A DNA stretch of 64,000 nt from Xenorhabdus griffiniae (GTDB lineage Bacteria > Pseudomonadota > Gammaproteobacteria > Enterobacterales > Enterobacteriaceae), in assembly GCF_037265215.1 (NCBI RefSeq), contig NZ_CP147737.1, positions 1,426,001 to 1,490,000 on the forward strand. The letters are read 5' to 3'. The translations under genes were made by a program, and so were the position numbers. Every line of letters begins with the position of its first letter. The first letter of the stretch is position 1. This document shows, piece by piece, positions 1-8,933 of this stretch. The notes under the pieces are model-generated. The model was not told where the DNA came from, did no database searches, and saw only the letters and a list, made by a program, of their open reading frames with translations.

Positions 1-40
1 CACAGCACGACAGTCAGTATTTAACGTGGGAGATATTACT

Positions 41-346
41 ATGGCACCTTTACGTCTAACCGTCTGGCAGGTCATTGCCGGCACGCTGCTGAAACGGCAT
101 TTTGGCCTGAACCTGAATGATACGGCCCTGTGTGATGCTGACACGGTGGCTGAACTGATGGCCAGTGGCGTCCAGCCCTTTGAAGCCATCAACGCGTTGG
201 TGGATAAATACGATTTAACCCGGCTGAATGCGCAGAGTATGAGCAGTACACCGTACCTGGGGATTCATGATGAGCTGAGGGCAATTTTCGACTGCGGGAT
301 TACCGAAACGCTGCTCAGTCAGGACACCGGGTCACAGCCCGAATAA
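41..346 (+). CDS. CbtA/YkfI-family toxin-like protein
   Basis: A 101-residue protein resembling the CbtA (YeeV/YkfI) toxins of type IV toxin-antitoxin pairs. In E. coli these bind MreB and FtsZ and block cytoskeleton assembly. The family pattern is visible at the N-terminus: an LTVWQ segment, then HFGLNLNDT, then an acidic stretch, and FEAINALVDKYDLTR (compare VTIWQ, HYGLTLNDT and VNFLVEKYALVR in CbtA). I chose ATG 41 because GGGAG lies at 28-32 with 8-nt spacing; an in-frame GTG at 26 is possible. The CbeA-type antitoxin would be expected just upstream, outside the window. Such pairs are common on islands, and this copy sits in the integrated element. The family call is by recalled sequence pattern only, and toxicity is inference. 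Confidence 0.72.
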   Translation: MAPLRLTVWQVIAGTLLKRHFGLNLNDTALCDADTVAELMASGVQPFEAINALVDKYDLTRLNAQSMSSTPYLGIHDELRAIFDCGITETLLSQDTGSQPE

Positions 347-436
347 ATCCATTTTTCAATCACCCATCGGGGGAGCGGTGCCCTGATGGCGCGGTTCCTC
401 CGGTTTATGCTGATTCATCCAATGAGGAACCTGACC

Positions 437-1360
437 ATGGCAGAATGGTATACTAATCAACTGGACATCACCGGTAAGTCGGTGTGTATTGACGTAATGC
501 AACAATGGGTCTGCGGGGAAGAAACTCCCCGTTACCGTCAGGCAGTGCAGCAAAGCCTGCGGCTGTTTCTGGCGGGTTGTGCGGGGATACTGAAACCGAC
601 TAAACCGCAAACCTATGCGCCTTACCCGGCACTGGTGTACGGCACGGCGGCGCCGACGGCACAGAACCTGGCTTTTGAACAATGGCTTAAGTTGTTGCAG
701 GATAATGTGCCGTTAAACAGCGACAACATTAAACGGACAGATAACCTGTACCGCCAGTCCTGTCTCAGCCTGTTGCGTTGGGAAAGCGTACCGGCGCCGG
801 CGCGTGACATTATCACCCGTCTCCTGACCCGCCAGTATACCGACTGGTTTGGCATGGTGGGCTGGTCTGAAACTATCGATATCGGCGCGTGCTGGGATAA
901 ACTGAGTGTTTATCCGGGATCGGCGCAGCCCTGCGATATGCTGATGATAATGCCGACCCGCCTTGCCACCGAGATTAACGGCAACAGTGGCTTGCTCAAA
1001 GGCATCGCGACTCCGGCGCAGTTTTACGACGCGCAATACGGTATGGAATGGCCGTTGGGGCACCATGTCCGCTGGGAGCGCCGGCATGTCAGCAGCCTGA
1101 CCGTGCGCTTTGATTCTCCCTGGGCACCCCCGTCGGCCGAACTGATGGGCGAGCTGTCATCGGTGTTTGACTGTGAAATCCGCCACGGGTACAGCGAACC
1201 GTCAGGAAGCCTCAAAGGTTACGATTGCTATGACCAGGGCGAGCATGTGGACAGTGGCAACGGGCTGTCAGGACGGGAGAACCGGCCTACGCTTTATCTG
1301 GTCAACGATGACAAGCGGGCGGTGAACCTGCCTGTGCCGGCCATTGCCGTTGGGCAGTAA
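437..1360 (+). CDS. DUF1281-type (YubB-like) plasmid/ICE protein
   Basis: A 307-residue soluble protein of the type annotated on conjugative plasmids and ICEs as DUF1281/YubB, predicted to have a ferredoxin-like fold. Seen: an N-terminal MAEWYTNQL-DITGKSV segment, a central low-complexity-free region, and a C-terminal block with VRFDSPWAPP and an acidic GYDCYDQGEH segment typical of the family. The molecular function is unknown. ATG 437 is preferred over the upstream ATG 386 because GAGGA lies at 424-428 and the encoded N-terminus then matches the family. It lies between the toxin-like gene and the methylase-like gene on the same strand, so probably in one transcription unit. GC content looks higher than in the chromosomal genes to the right. 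Confidence 0.65.
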   Translation: MAEWYTNQLDITGKSVCIDVMQQWVCGEETPRYRQAVQQSLRLFLAGCAGILKPTKPQTYAPYPALVYGTAAPTAQNLAFEQWLKLLQDNVPLNSDNIKRTDNLYRQSCLSLLRWESVPAPARDIITRLLTRQYTDWFGMVGWSETIDIGACWDKLSVYPGSAQPCDMLMIMPTRLATEINGNSGLLKGIATPAQFYDAQYGMEWPLGHHVRWERRHVSSLTVRFDSPWAPPSAELMGELSSVFDCEIRHGYSEPSGSLKGYDCYDQGEHVDSGNGLSGRENRPTLYLVNDDKRAVNLPVPAIAVGQ

Positions 1361-1481
1361 CGCGTTATTTAACCCATCATTAATTTATTTTTTATCTTCA
1401 CTTCAACCGAAAGGGGAAACATTTTCCTTTTTCGGGATGTGTTTTCCTTTTTCTCTTTTTGTTCTTCAGGGAAAACAGGTG

Positions 1482-2171
1482 ATGACATCTCAACCCGATT
1501 ATCAGAAAGCCTTTATTTCTTTGTTTAACCAGACGGCACGTGACCACCGTCGTTATCAGGTTTTTCAGGATTTTTGCAATTGTGCGATGGCCGCCATTCA
1601 CAATAAATACCATTATTGTGAGGAGCTGGAGCAGTATTACCTGAAAACCATCAACAAGTACGAACGGGAGGATGTTGACCGGATTGTAGAACTCTTTTCC
1701 TGTACCGTGCTGGGGCTGGCGCAGGAACCCGGTGATTTTCTGGGCAGTGTGTTTATGCAGCTGGGATTGGGTGATAAAGACCTCAACCAGTTTTTTACCC
1801 CCTGGTGCGTGGCCAGAATGATGGCGGAGATACAGTTGCAGGATGTCGCTGCACGCTTGCAGGAGAAACCCTTTGTCACCCTGTACGAGCCGGCTTGTGG
1901 GGCGGGTTGTATGACGCTGGCCGCAGCCGACGTCCTGAGAGCGCAGGGGCATGATCCGTTATGCAGTCTGTGGGTCTCAGCGATTGATATTGATCCGCTG
2001 GCCGCGGTGATGGCCTACATCCAGTTTGCCCTGACCGACATTCCGGCCGCCGTCACTATTGGCAATGCCCTGCATGATGGCGGCAGTCAGCGAACCCGCT
2101 ATACACCGGCACATTATCTGGGTAACTGGTCGAACCGTTTACGGGAGCATCAACAGCCACAGGCAGCCTGA
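1482..2171 (+). CDS. DNA methyltransferase-like protein of mobile elements
   Basis: A 229-residue protein related to N-6 adenine DNA methylases found on plasmids and ICEs. The SAM-binding motif I is clear (EPACGAGCM, from about residue 136). It is preceded by a QFFTPW segment, as in type I HsdM-like enzymes, and followed by an AIDIDPLA acidic motif that would contact the cofactor. The catalytic NPPY/DPPF motif IV is not present before the protein ends about 60 residues later, so it may bind SAM without methylating DNA, or need a partner. The start ATG follows GTG at 1479 and a purine-rich AGGGAAAACAGG; the longer ORF to 1344 would overlap the previous gene. The function is not established. 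Confidence 0.6.
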   Translation: MTSQPDYQKAFISLFNQTARDHRRYQVFQDFCNCAMAAIHNKYHYCEELEQYYLKTINKYEREDVDRIVELFSCTVLGLAQEPGDFLGSVFMQLGLGDKDLNQFFTPWCVARMMAEIQLQDVAARLQEKPFVTLYEPACGAGCMTLAAADVLRAQGHDPLCSLWVSAIDIDPLAAVMAYIQFALTDIPAAVTIGNALHDGGSQRTRYTPAHYLGNWSNRLREHQQPQAA

Positions 2172-2202
2172 ATTTTTTCAGTATCTATTCTATTGTTCTC
2201 AT

Positions 2203-2230
2203 GCGCCTTTCGGGGCGCTTTCTTACTTTT
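2203..2230 (+). terminator. Rho-independent terminator candidate after the methylase-like gene
   Basis: GCGCC and GGCGC arms (2203-2207 and 2214-2218) form a short GC-rich hairpin followed by a T-rich stretch. It lies 31 nt after the stop codon. The stem is short. Confidence 0.55.
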
Positions 2231-2398
2231 AAGTAATATTAATGTATTGATTTATAGTAAAAATTAAGGTGATCCGATAAGTGAATCCATGGATGAATCG
2301 GGTCAGTTTAATTTTCATTTCCGCAAAAAGAGTTTTCCCTTGTTTCCGATTGGGATCCACCGACACTGTGCCCAATTTGAACGGAAAGAGGAAAGACC

Positions 2399-3430
2399 AT
2401 GTTTGCGCGTTTTAAATCGCATTTTGCCCGCCAGTCTGCCACACTGCAAAAATCCCCCGAGCAACAACCGGCCGCCATTCGTGACAGCCGGGGCTATTTC
2501 CGGCCGCAATCGGCTGATGAGTTACTGGCAACGCCCCTGCGCCGCCAGTGTCTTCAGCAATTATGGCAAAACAGTGCCTTGCCGGAAGGGCTGTATCAGC
2601 GTTTTTATCTTGCACCGGTGAAGCAATTGCTGGGCAGTGTCCAGCAAATACCCGCCACACCGGAAGGTGACTGGTCAGGGGCTGGGGGATTTGCCGACCT
2701 GACGCTGCAATTTACCACCTGTGCCGTGCGGCTGGCGAAGGGGCATCTGTTACCACCGGGGGCGGCACCGGAAACGCAGGCGGCCCAGAGCTTGCTATGG
2801 CAGGCGGTGGTGTTCTGGGCGGCGTTGTTTTACCACCTGCCCTTGTTGCGGCAGCTTGAGGGGGAACTGGAGGACGGGCATGTCTGGCAGCCGGGCATCG
2901 GTATCCCCGACAAACCGTTTCGTTTCCGTTTTCGCACACCGGAGAACATACCGTCGGTTCCACAAGAAGTGTTGCTGGCTGCCTGTTTGTTACCAGAAAA
3001 AGCCATGATGTGGCTGGTTTCCGTGCCAGAAGTCTGGCACTGTCTGATGCAGCACCTCAATGGGCGTCCCTCCACTGTTCCGCTGATTGATGCGTTGCTT
3101 CAGGACGCTGCCGGGCAGGTTCATTCCCCTTTGCGGGGGAAACAGGACGTTTCTCCATCTCCGGCGAAGGAGGCGGCGTGCTCTTCCGAATACAATCCGG
3201 TACCGGAAACGACACCCACGCCGCCTGTCAGTGAAATCACAACCCCACCGCCATCCGTGTCTGATGATACCCTGACATTATTATCCTTATTTCAGTCACC
3301 TGATGGGTCTTCGCCGCAAAATCAGGGAAAAAGTCACCCCCCCGCCTCGAAACTGACCAAACGGTCAAAACGGGAGAAAGAAAGTATTGCCCCTGACAGT
3401 CACCTGCATTCATCATTTAAAGATAAATAA
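2399..3430 (+). CDS. TraI_2/MobH relaxase-like protein, degenerate, no HD residues
   Basis: A 343-residue protein whose first ~200 residues align by eye with the N-terminal TraI_2 domain of MobH relaxases of PAPI-1/SPI-7-type ICEs. Shared landmarks in order are LLATPLRRQ, LYQRFYLAPV, a GG segment, AKGHLLPPGA-PE-QAAQS, and a PFRFRFR segment. In true relaxases the middle region carries a His cluster, GGLLxHxLE and LLHDxGK. Here those positions read DWSGAGGFADL and LFYHLPLL, so the metal-binding histidine/aspartate set is missing. The C-terminal third is Pro/Ser/Thr-rich and basic, not a TraI_2_C domain; the protein is about half the usual length. The start has AGAGGA about 9 nt upstream. It sits immediately before the integrase, where the ICE relaxase normally lies. 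A nuclease role is therefore unlikely; an accessory DNA-processing or regulatory role is inference. Confidence 0.62.
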   Translation: MFARFKSHFARQSATLQKSPEQQPAAIRDSRGYFRPQSADELLATPLRRQCLQQLWQNSALPEGLYQRFYLAPVKQLLGSVQQIPATPEGDWSGAGGFADLTLQFTTCAVRLAKGHLLPPGAAPETQAAQSLLWQAVVFWAALFYHLPLLRQLEGELEDGHVWQPGIGIPDKPFRFRFRTPENIPSVPQEVLLAACLLPEKAMMWLVSVPEVWHCLMQHLNGRPSTVPLIDALLQDAAGQVHSPLRGKQDVSPSPAKEAACSSEYNPVPETTPTPPVSEITTPPPSVSDDTLTLLSLFQSPDGSSPQNQGKSHPPASKLTKRSKREKESIAPDSHLHSSFKDK

Positions 3431-3488
3431 TTCAAACAGTTATTTTTATTTTATTGCCGCGAATTGTTTTTGGACAGGAAACGGCAGG

Positions 3489-4538
3489 ATGAGCCGAGGA
3501 AAAAATAATATGTTGCACACAGCAGAAGCCCACAGTTGGGAAGCGCTATTAGAAGAGTACTTTTTTTCACATATCCTGAGACCGGATACCGAATGGAGTT
3601 ATCGTAAGGTCACACGGGGTTTTATCCGGTTTATGGGGGAAGCGGCATCACCGGCGCAGATCACTCATCGGGATGTGTTGCGGTGGCGGCGCCATCTTCT
3701 GGTGGAAAAAAAGCAGTCGAGCCATACCTGGAACAATAAGGTAGCCCACCTGCGGGCGATTTTTAATTTTGGTATGGCGCAAAAATTGCTGCCCCACACC
3801 GACAACCCGTTTAACCACGCGGTGGTTAAAAAAGAGAAGAAAAAGAAGAAGATTTTGAGTCAGTCGCAGATAACCCGTATTAACCTGTTGATGGGGAAGT
3901 TTGCGGAAGAAGAAAGAACCGACGTGATGCCACGGGGAGGGCGGTGTGCCCTGTACCCAACCTGGTATTGGTCAACCGTGCTGGCGACATTGCGCTTTAC
4001 GGGGATGCGCCAGAACCAGTTACTGCACCTGCGGCTGCGGGATATTAACCTGGAAAGCAATTATATTGAACTGGGACTGGAAGGCAGTAAAAACCACAGC
4101 GAATGGGAGATACCGATTATTCCGCAACTCAAACCCTGGCTGGCACAACTCGTGGCAAGGGCGATGGCTGCCGGTGCTGAAGGCCACGATCCGATTTTCG
4201 ATCTCAGCCGGTTAAGCGTGCCGCACCCCAGCCGGCTTTCCCGTTACCAATATGATATCAATCGGGAAAAACAACAGCTCCGTTCTTTCTTTCGTCGGCT
4301 GTCCAGGGAGTGTGATTTTGCTGTCTCGCCTCACCGTTTTCGCCATACCGTGGCAACGACGCTGATGAAAGCGCCGGATCGGAACCTGCCGTTGGTGAAA
4401 AGATTACTGGGGCATCGTAATGTCGCGACCACGATGGAATACATTGATCTCGATATGGAAGTGACAGGGAAAACACTGGAGCGGGAACTGGGGCTGTATA
4501 CCGATCGTTCTGATGAGCCTGCCGGTGAGAAGGAATAA
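3489..4538 (+). CDS. int: Tyrosine recombinase (integrase) of the tRNA-Phe element
   Basis: A 349-residue site-specific recombinase that would integrate and excise the element. An N-terminal SAM-like core-binding domain (about residues 20-110) precedes the catalytic domain. The catalytic set is complete: Arg174 (TGMRQNQL), Lys201, His282 and Arg285 (PHRFRH), His309 (LLGHRN) and the nucleophile Tyr318 (MEYIDL). A lysine-rich linker (KKEKKKKK) lies between the domains. I chose ATG 3489, with AGGA 10 nt upstream; ATG 3510 also has a GAGGA. The longer ORF from 3387 would overlap the preceding gene. It points towards the tRNA-Phe gene 350 bp away, the normal arrangement for elements using a tRNA 3' end as attB. 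Confidence 0.9.
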   Translation: MSRGKNNMLHTAEAHSWEALLEEYFFSHILRPDTEWSYRKVTRGFIRFMGEAASPAQITHRDVLRWRRHLLVEKKQSSHTWNNKVAHLRAIFNFGMAQKLLPHTDNPFNHAVVKKEKKKKKILSQSQITRINLLMGKFAEEERTDVMPRGGRCALYPTWYWSTVLATLRFTGMRQNQLLHLRLRDINLESNYIELGLEGSKNHSEWEIPIIPQLKPWLAQLVARAMAAGAEGHDPIFDLSRLSVPHPSRLSRYQYDINREKQQLRSFFRRLSRECDFAVSPHRFRHTVATTLMKAPDRNLPLVKRLLGHRNVATTMEYIDLDMEVTGKTLERELGLYTDRSDEPAGEKE

Positions 4539-4591
4539 AGCGGATTAAAAAAATCAGGGCAGATCGCAGGATGGATTAAGGAGGAGATAGC

Positions 4592-4792
4592 GTGAGCTGC
4601 CCTGCATCAACAGTGATGGGATGGAAAAAAGCGTTCATGCTGATCCGGTATCCCGTCGTGAAGTTTTCACCTGACTTGACATCAGAATCAATTACTGAAA
4701 TCATTACCTTAAACAAGAAAAGGGCAACTGATAAAACAGCCACCCTGTCATCTTGTCTTAAATGTTCTTATCAACTAAACAGTACAAATTGA
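4592..4792 (+). CDS. Small hypothetical protein between integrase and tRNA
   Basis: A 66-residue ORF starting at GTG with a strong AAGGAGG at 4578-4584 and 7-nt spacing. It has no recognisable domain, signal or membrane segment; it is mildly basic with a Cys near the C-terminus (CLKCSY). Its position between int and the attachment end would suit an excisionase, but the sequence shows no winged-helix or AlpA pattern, so I do not assign one. Reading frame and ribosome site are the only support. Confidence 0.35.
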   Translation: MSCPASTVMGWKKAFMLIRYPVVKFSPDLTSESITEIITLNKKRATDKTATLSSCLKCSYQLNSTN

Positions 4793-4885
4793 ACTGATTA
4801 GGCTTTAACATTTAATTAACGATTGATTCTTTTTCGCGCTTTTGTCAGGAAATTTAACAACCTAGGACAAACCCGCATGGAAACT

Positions 4886-4905
4886 TGGTGCCCGGACTCG
4901 GAATC
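4886..4905. other. Candidate attachment site (tRNA-Phe 3' end)
   Basis: The element genes end between the integrase and the 3' end of tRNA-Phe, so the tRNA 3' terminal bases are the expected right attachment core. The intact tRNA, including encoded CCA, shows the element restored the gene on integration. The partner repeat would be at the left end of the element, outside the window, so the core length cannot be determined here. Confidence 0.5.
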
Positions 4906-4961
4906 GAACCAAGGACACGGGGATTTTCAATCCCCTGCTCTACCGACTGAGCTATCCGGGC
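4886..4961 (-). tRNA. pheV: tRNA-Phe (anticodon GAA)
   Basis: A 76-nt gene on the minus strand. It has a 7-bp acceptor stem beginning GCCCGGA, a D-arm with AGTCGGTAGA, an anticodon stem-loop with GAA in the loop TTGAAAA, a T-arm with GGTTCGATTCC, and an encoded CCA end. All four arms pair. Its location beside mltC matches pheV of E. coli, which lies a few genes from mltC, so it is the classical phe-tRNA island site. The symbol is given by this synteny. Confidence 0.97.
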
Positions 4962-5064
4962 TAACGGGGCGCATTAAACCGTATTCAGCCTAATCCGTCA
5001 AACACTTTCTACATAAATTTATTTATATGCTTTTAATTCACACAATAAGCTATAAATCTAAACA

Positions 5065-5092
5065 AAATGGAGAAACAATCGCCTCTCCATTT
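5065..5092 (-). terminator. Terminator downstream of mltC
   Basis: On the minus strand AAATGGAGA (5092-5084) pairs with TCTCCATTT (5073-5065) around a 10-nt loop, followed by TGTTTAG. It lies about 35 nt after the mltC stop. Confidence 0.6.
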
Positions 5093-5126
5093 GTTATTTC
5101 CCTACTATCCGCTCATTGATTATCAA

Positions 5127-6200
5127 CTATCTGCGATAACTTTTCTGTGCATTGTTCACTTTCATCAAATAGCGACGTGATTCAGCAGAAGGGTGTTTAT
5201 TGGTCAGGGTTGAATAAACTTCACCAGGTTCCATTGAGTTGATGATTTGAATCGCTTTCTTTTTATCGATGGCGAATACGCGCAATACACTGCCAGCACC
5301 GCCATTGTAAGCTGTGATAACGGAATATCGGCGTGAGGTCGCGTTTTTGATTTCTCCTAAATAGGTATTTTGCAATATCGATAAATAGGCGGTGCCGGCA
5401 TCGATGTTGTTCTCAGGATCGAAGAGATAATTGCGGCTAGGCTGGCCTGATTTTCCTTGCATCTTGAAAACATCTCGTCCGGCAGTGTGTTGCATTACCT
5501 GCATAAGCCCCAAGGCATCAGAGCGGCTGACGGCATAAGGGTTAAAACTGGATTCAGTCTGCATGATGGCAAGGATGAGAGATTCATCAACGCCATATTT
5601 TATGGATGCTTTGCGAACGATAGGAAGGTATTTATGGGCACGTTTGTCCAAATGGTTAGGCACCAACTGTATGGTAACTGACCAAATGATGTGTAACCCC
5701 GATTGACGTTTTTGCAATTTATTTTGGATCAGATAATTGGCAAAATGACGTGCGCGCCACTCCCAGCGAATGGGTTCACCAGTGTTATCTAAAACCTGCC
5801 CATATAGAAAGGGTTCTTTGCTGATCTGAATATCGTTGGCGTCGGAATAAAGATCGATAGTTCCTGGATCATCTCCCATCAGCAAAGTTGTAACGATCGC
5901 TTTGCGTAAATGTTCAGCGGGTTCAATGGGGGAAATGGTTTCAATCGTAATGTTTCCCGTCTCAAAATTAATATGGCTGCGGGTCTTATAGTGATCTGTA
6001 TATTTAACGTAATCTTTTGGGCCTGCGATTAAAACTTCCTGCAAACCCCAAATATTTTCAATATCGTGGGCAAATTGCCCCATCAAAATATCGAATCCAT
6101 TGGTGTCTTTTATATATTCTTCGTTGTATTCAGCGTCTTTTTTGCTAGAACAGGAAATTAAAAGTGGAGCAAGGAGGATCAGGGCCAGCAGTCTTTTCAT
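5127..6200 (-). CDS. mltC: Membrane-bound lytic murein transglycosylase C
   Basis: A 357-residue outer-membrane lipoprotein that cleaves the MurNAc-GlcNAc bond of peptidoglycan to leave 1,6-anhydro-MurNAc. The signal ends in a lipobox with Cys17 (LLISCSSK). The N-terminal DUF3393-type domain spans about residues 20-190, and the C-terminal SLT domain carries the catalytic Glu in TESSFNPYA, then ALGLMQV and AYNGGAGSV motifs. I chose ATG 6200, which gives the lipoprotein signal and the family length (E. coli 359 aa); the longer ORF to 6251 adds an unrelated leader. The order mltC-yggX-mutY is that of E. coli, and the three probably share a transcript. Confidence 0.96.
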   Translation of the reverse strand: MKRLLALILLAPLLISCSSKKDAEYNEEYIKDTNGFDILMGQFAHDIENIWGLQEVLIAGPKDYVKYTDHYKTRSHINFETGNITIETISPIEPAEHLRKAIVTTLLMGDDPGTIDLYSDANDIQISKEPFLYGQVLDNTGEPIRWEWRARHFANYLIQNKLQKRQSGLHIIWSVTIQLVPNHLDKRAHKYLPIVRKASIKYGVDESLILAIMQTESSFNPYAVSRSDALGLMQVMQHTAGRDVFKMQGKSGQPSRNYLFDPENNIDAGTAYLSILQNTYLGEIKNATSRRYSVITAYNGGAGSVLRVFAIDKKKAIQIINSMEPGEVYSTLTNKHPSAESRRYLMKVNNAQKSYRR

Positions 6201-6311
6201 TTTACAATGCCGTTGGATATTAATACTGTTGGATATTGAGGTTTCAATCAATGTTTAGAGCCATACAAAATGGCTCTTATTTTGCCAATCTATACTAATC
6301 GAATAGTAATA

Positions 6312-6584
6312 TTATTGTTCCGGAGGTGTATAACCGTCGATTTTAATATCATGCCCTTCAAACAGGAATTTCACCATCTCTTGTTCAAGCAGTTTGCGAT
6401 CTTCTGGATTCATGGTATTGAGTTTTTTTTCATTAATCAGCATGGTTTGTTTACTCATCCACTGTTGCCATGCTTCTTTTGAAATCTCATTGAAAATACG
6501 TTTGCCCAATTCCCCTGGATAGAGCTGAAAATCTTGGCCTTCCGCTTCTCGTTGTAAAAAAGTACAAAAAATAGTTCTGCTCAT
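6312..6584 (-). CDS. yggX: YggX, Fe(II)-trafficking / oxidative protection protein
   Basis: A 90-residue cytoplasmic protein, full family length, starting [11 protein letters not shown] with the conserved Cys7 and the [16 protein letters not shown] segment. In Salmonella and E. coli YggX protects Fe-S clusters from oxidation and helps their repair, and MutY is one of the Fe-S enzymes shown to need it. That fits its position directly downstream of mutY (26-nt gap). It ends with a Pro/Gln tail as in other enterobacteria. Confidence 0.96.
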   Translation of the reverse strand: MSRTIFCTFLQREAEGQDFQLYPGELGKRIFNEISKEAWQQWMSKQTMLINEKKLNTMNPEDRKLLEQEMVKFLFEGHDIKIDGYTPPEQ

Positions 6585-6610
6585 AATTAATCCTCAAAAT
6601 AGTGGGCAAC

Positions 6611-7648
6611 TTAACCCAATTGTTGCAAAAGGTACTCAACGGGAGCTGCCAATCCAATGGTTGCTGGCTGACGTAAGTTATACCAAAGTCCCTTACTTTC
6701 ATCCATGCAAGAATCAAAAGTTAAAATATCGATTTTAATAGGAACGATATCTAAATGAAAATGACTGAATGTGTGGCGAAATGCTGTCAGTTGTTCAAGT
6801 TTGCTGTGCGAGATACCTGAGTTTTTCAGCCATTGTTCCAGTGATACTTGATCAGCAAATTGGGGGAAAGCAAACAAACCACCCCAAATACCAGAAAGTG
6901 GGCGTTGCTCCAGCCAAACCATATCGCCATGTTGCATTAATAAAAAATAGGCTGTTTTTTCAGGAATGCTTTGTTTCGGTTTTTTCCCCGGATAGTTTGC
7001 CCAACTGTGATTGGCGTAAGCGATACAACCCGTATTAAGTGGACAAATTTCACATTTTGGTTTGCTGCGGGTACAGACTATCGCACCCAAATCCATCATC
7101 GCCTGATTGAAATATTCGACACCTTGCTTGGGAGTTACGCGCGTGCTGATATCCCATAACTGGTTTTCGACTTCTTTTTTCCCCGGCCAGCCATCAACCG
7201 CGTAGCAGCGGGCCAAAACACGTTTCACGTTACCATCAAGGATCGGGAAATGCTTGCCTTGGGACAATGAGAGAATGGCTCCGGCAGTTGAACGCCCTAC
7301 ACCAGGCAGTGCAACAACATCGTCAAAGGTGGTCGGAAATTTGCCATTGTGCAATGTCACAATCTGTTGTGCGGCTTTATGTAAATTGCGGGCACGGGCG
7401 TAATATCCCAGCCCAGTCCACAAATGGAGAACTTCGTCCAGAGGGGCTGCGGCCAAAGAGGCAACATTGGGAAAACGTGAAATAAATTTTTGGAAATAGG
7501 GAATGACCGTCGCAACTTGGGTTTGTTGCAGCATCACCTCTGAAAGCCAGACGTGATAGGATGTTTTTTCTAACTGCCATGGCAGAGTTTTGCGGCCGTA
7601 GCGGTGATACCACTCAAGTACCACTTGTGAAAATTGCTCAGCTTCCAT
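6611..7648 (-). CDS. mutY: Adenine DNA glycosylase MutY
   Basis: A 345-residue base-excision enzyme that removes adenine mispaired with 8-oxoguanine. Seen: catalytic Glu37 ([10 protein letters not shown]), a helix-hairpin-helix [10 protein letters not shown], the catalytic Asp in ILDGNVKRV, and the 4Fe-4S loop with spacing C-x6-C-x2-C-x5-C ending the catalytic domain. The C-terminal NUDT1-like domain for 8-oxoG recognition follows. ATG 7648 gives the same Glu37 numbering as E. coli; the adjacent ATG 7651 is equally readable. Divergent from trmB across a 560-bp gap. Confidence 0.96.
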   Translation of the reverse strand: MEAEQFSQVVLEWYHRYGRKTLPWQLEKTSYHVWLSEVMLQQTQVATVIPYFQKFISRFPNVASLAAAPLDEVLHLWTGLGYYARARNLHKAAQQIVTLHNGKFPTTFDDVVALPGVGRSTAGAILSLSQGKHFPILDGNVKRVLARCYAVDGWPGKKEVENQLWDISTRVTPKQGVEYFNQAMMDLGAIVCTRSKPKCEICPLNTGCIAYANHSWANYPGKKPKQSIPEKTAYFLLMQHGDMVWLEQRPLSGIWGGLFAFPQFADQVSLEQWLKNSGISHSKLEQLTAFRHTFSHFHLDIVPIKIDILTFDSCMDESKGLWYNLRQPATIGLAAPVEYLLQQLG

Positions 7649-7651
7649 CAT

Positions 7652-8213
7652 TAGAATAATTGTCTTTATATTTGGTAATTGTTTCGTGAACGGGATTGCA
7701 ACATAGTGTAACCTCAGTGTAAACCCGAACTTTGTTTCAAAGTAGTACGCAAACTGTCAACATACTTATCTCACCGTCTATAAAAACCCATTAATCACAT
7801 TAAAATCAAGTGAATCACGCCATTGTATTCTCTAGCAGTCCAGTATTATCTTTCTAAATCCATGCAATTTATTGCATAGTTTTTTGTATAGAAACCGCCT
7901 ATAAATTTTTTACACAATATTGGTAGAGAAGCTGACAGGGGATGCAATGTATGAAAAAGAAAATCTTTTTGTTAGCACAAAATAAGTTGTATAGGAGTTT
8001 GTGTAGAATCAAAAACAGTAGAAATATTTAATATCAATAGGTTAAGTAAGTAATTCTATATCTTACGCAAACATAGCATTAAAGTTGTGCTTATGGACAC
8101 TGAACTTGATAAACTCAGCCATCTTTGCATAATTGCGCTCTCTTTGGGCGCTCCTGCGGTATATAAAGTCCCGGACGCCTGAAAAAATGTCTTTAAAACT
8201 GACAGAAAGTACC
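7652..8213. other. mutY-trmB divergent intergenic region
   Basis: About 560 AT-rich bases between the divergent mutY and trmB starts. It must hold both promoters, but I see no pair of boxes with good spacing and no convincing structured element. An upstream ATG (8187) in frame with trmB gives only a nine-codon extension absent from the family. Confidence 0.4.
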
Positions 8214-8933
8214 ATGATAAATAACGTAATTTCACCGGAATATAATGAAAATGGCAGGGCGTTGCGCCGTGTCCGCAGTTTTGTGCGTCGGCAGGGGCGG
8301 TTAACGAGTCGCCAGCAGCAAGCGCTTGATAATGTGTGGCCAGAGATGGGCGTGGACTATCAGGCAGAATTGTCCAATATGGAAGAGATCTTTGGCCGTA
8401 AAGCCCCTGTTGTGCTGGAAATCGGTTTTGGTATGGGCGCATCATTGGTCACAATGGCAAGCGAAAATCCAGATAAAAACTTTTGGGGAATCGAAGTTCA
8501 TGCGCCGGGAGTTGGAGCGTGTTTGGCATCCGCAGAAGATGAAAATCTCAGTAATCTGCGAGTGATGTGCCATGATGCTATCGAAGTATTGAACAACATG
8601 ATCCCAGATCAGAGCCTGGCAATGGTTCAGCTTTTCTTCCCTGATCCGTGGCATAAAGCTCGTCATAACAAGCGTAGAATTGTGCAGCCTGAATTCGCTC
8701 AATTAGTGAGAAGTAAGCTGGAAATCGGTGGTGTTTTCCATATGGCGACCGACTGGCAGCCATATGCAGAGCATATGCTGGAGGTGATGAGCGCAGCAGA
8801 AGGGTATCGCAACTTATCGGAAAACGGTGATTATGTGCCACGTCCTGAGTCGCGCCCGGTCACAAAATTTGAGACGCGTGGTCAGCGGTTAGGTCATGGC
8901 GTATGGGATCTAATGTTTGAGAGGGTAAAATAA
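8214..8933 (+). CDS. trmB: tRNA (guanine-N7-)-methyltransferase
   Basis: A 239-residue SAM-dependent enzyme that makes m7G46 in the tRNA variable loop. Motif I is [12 protein letters not shown], followed by the [10 protein letters not shown] acidic loop and the family signature [17 protein letters not shown]. The C-terminal [17 protein letters not shown] is also conserved. ATG 8214 gives the E. coli start (MxNDVISPE type) and length of 239. The stop codon overlaps the yggL start in TAATG, so translational coupling is likely. Confidence 0.97.
   Translation: MINNVISPEYNENGRALRRVRSFVRRQGRLTSRQQQALDNVWPEMGVDYQAELSNMEEIFGRKAPVVLEIGFGMGASLVTMASENPDKNFWGIEVHAPGVGACLASAEDENLSNLRVMCHDAIEVLNNMIPDQSLAMVQLFFPDPWHKARHNKRRIVQPEFAQLVRSKLEIGGVFHMATDWQPYAEHMLEVMSAAEGYRNLSENGDYVPRPESRPVTKFETRGQRLGHGVWDLMFERVK

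Noticed and set aside
386..436. Upstream start for the DUF1281-type gene
   Set aside because: No ribosome site, and the leader residues are not part of the family.
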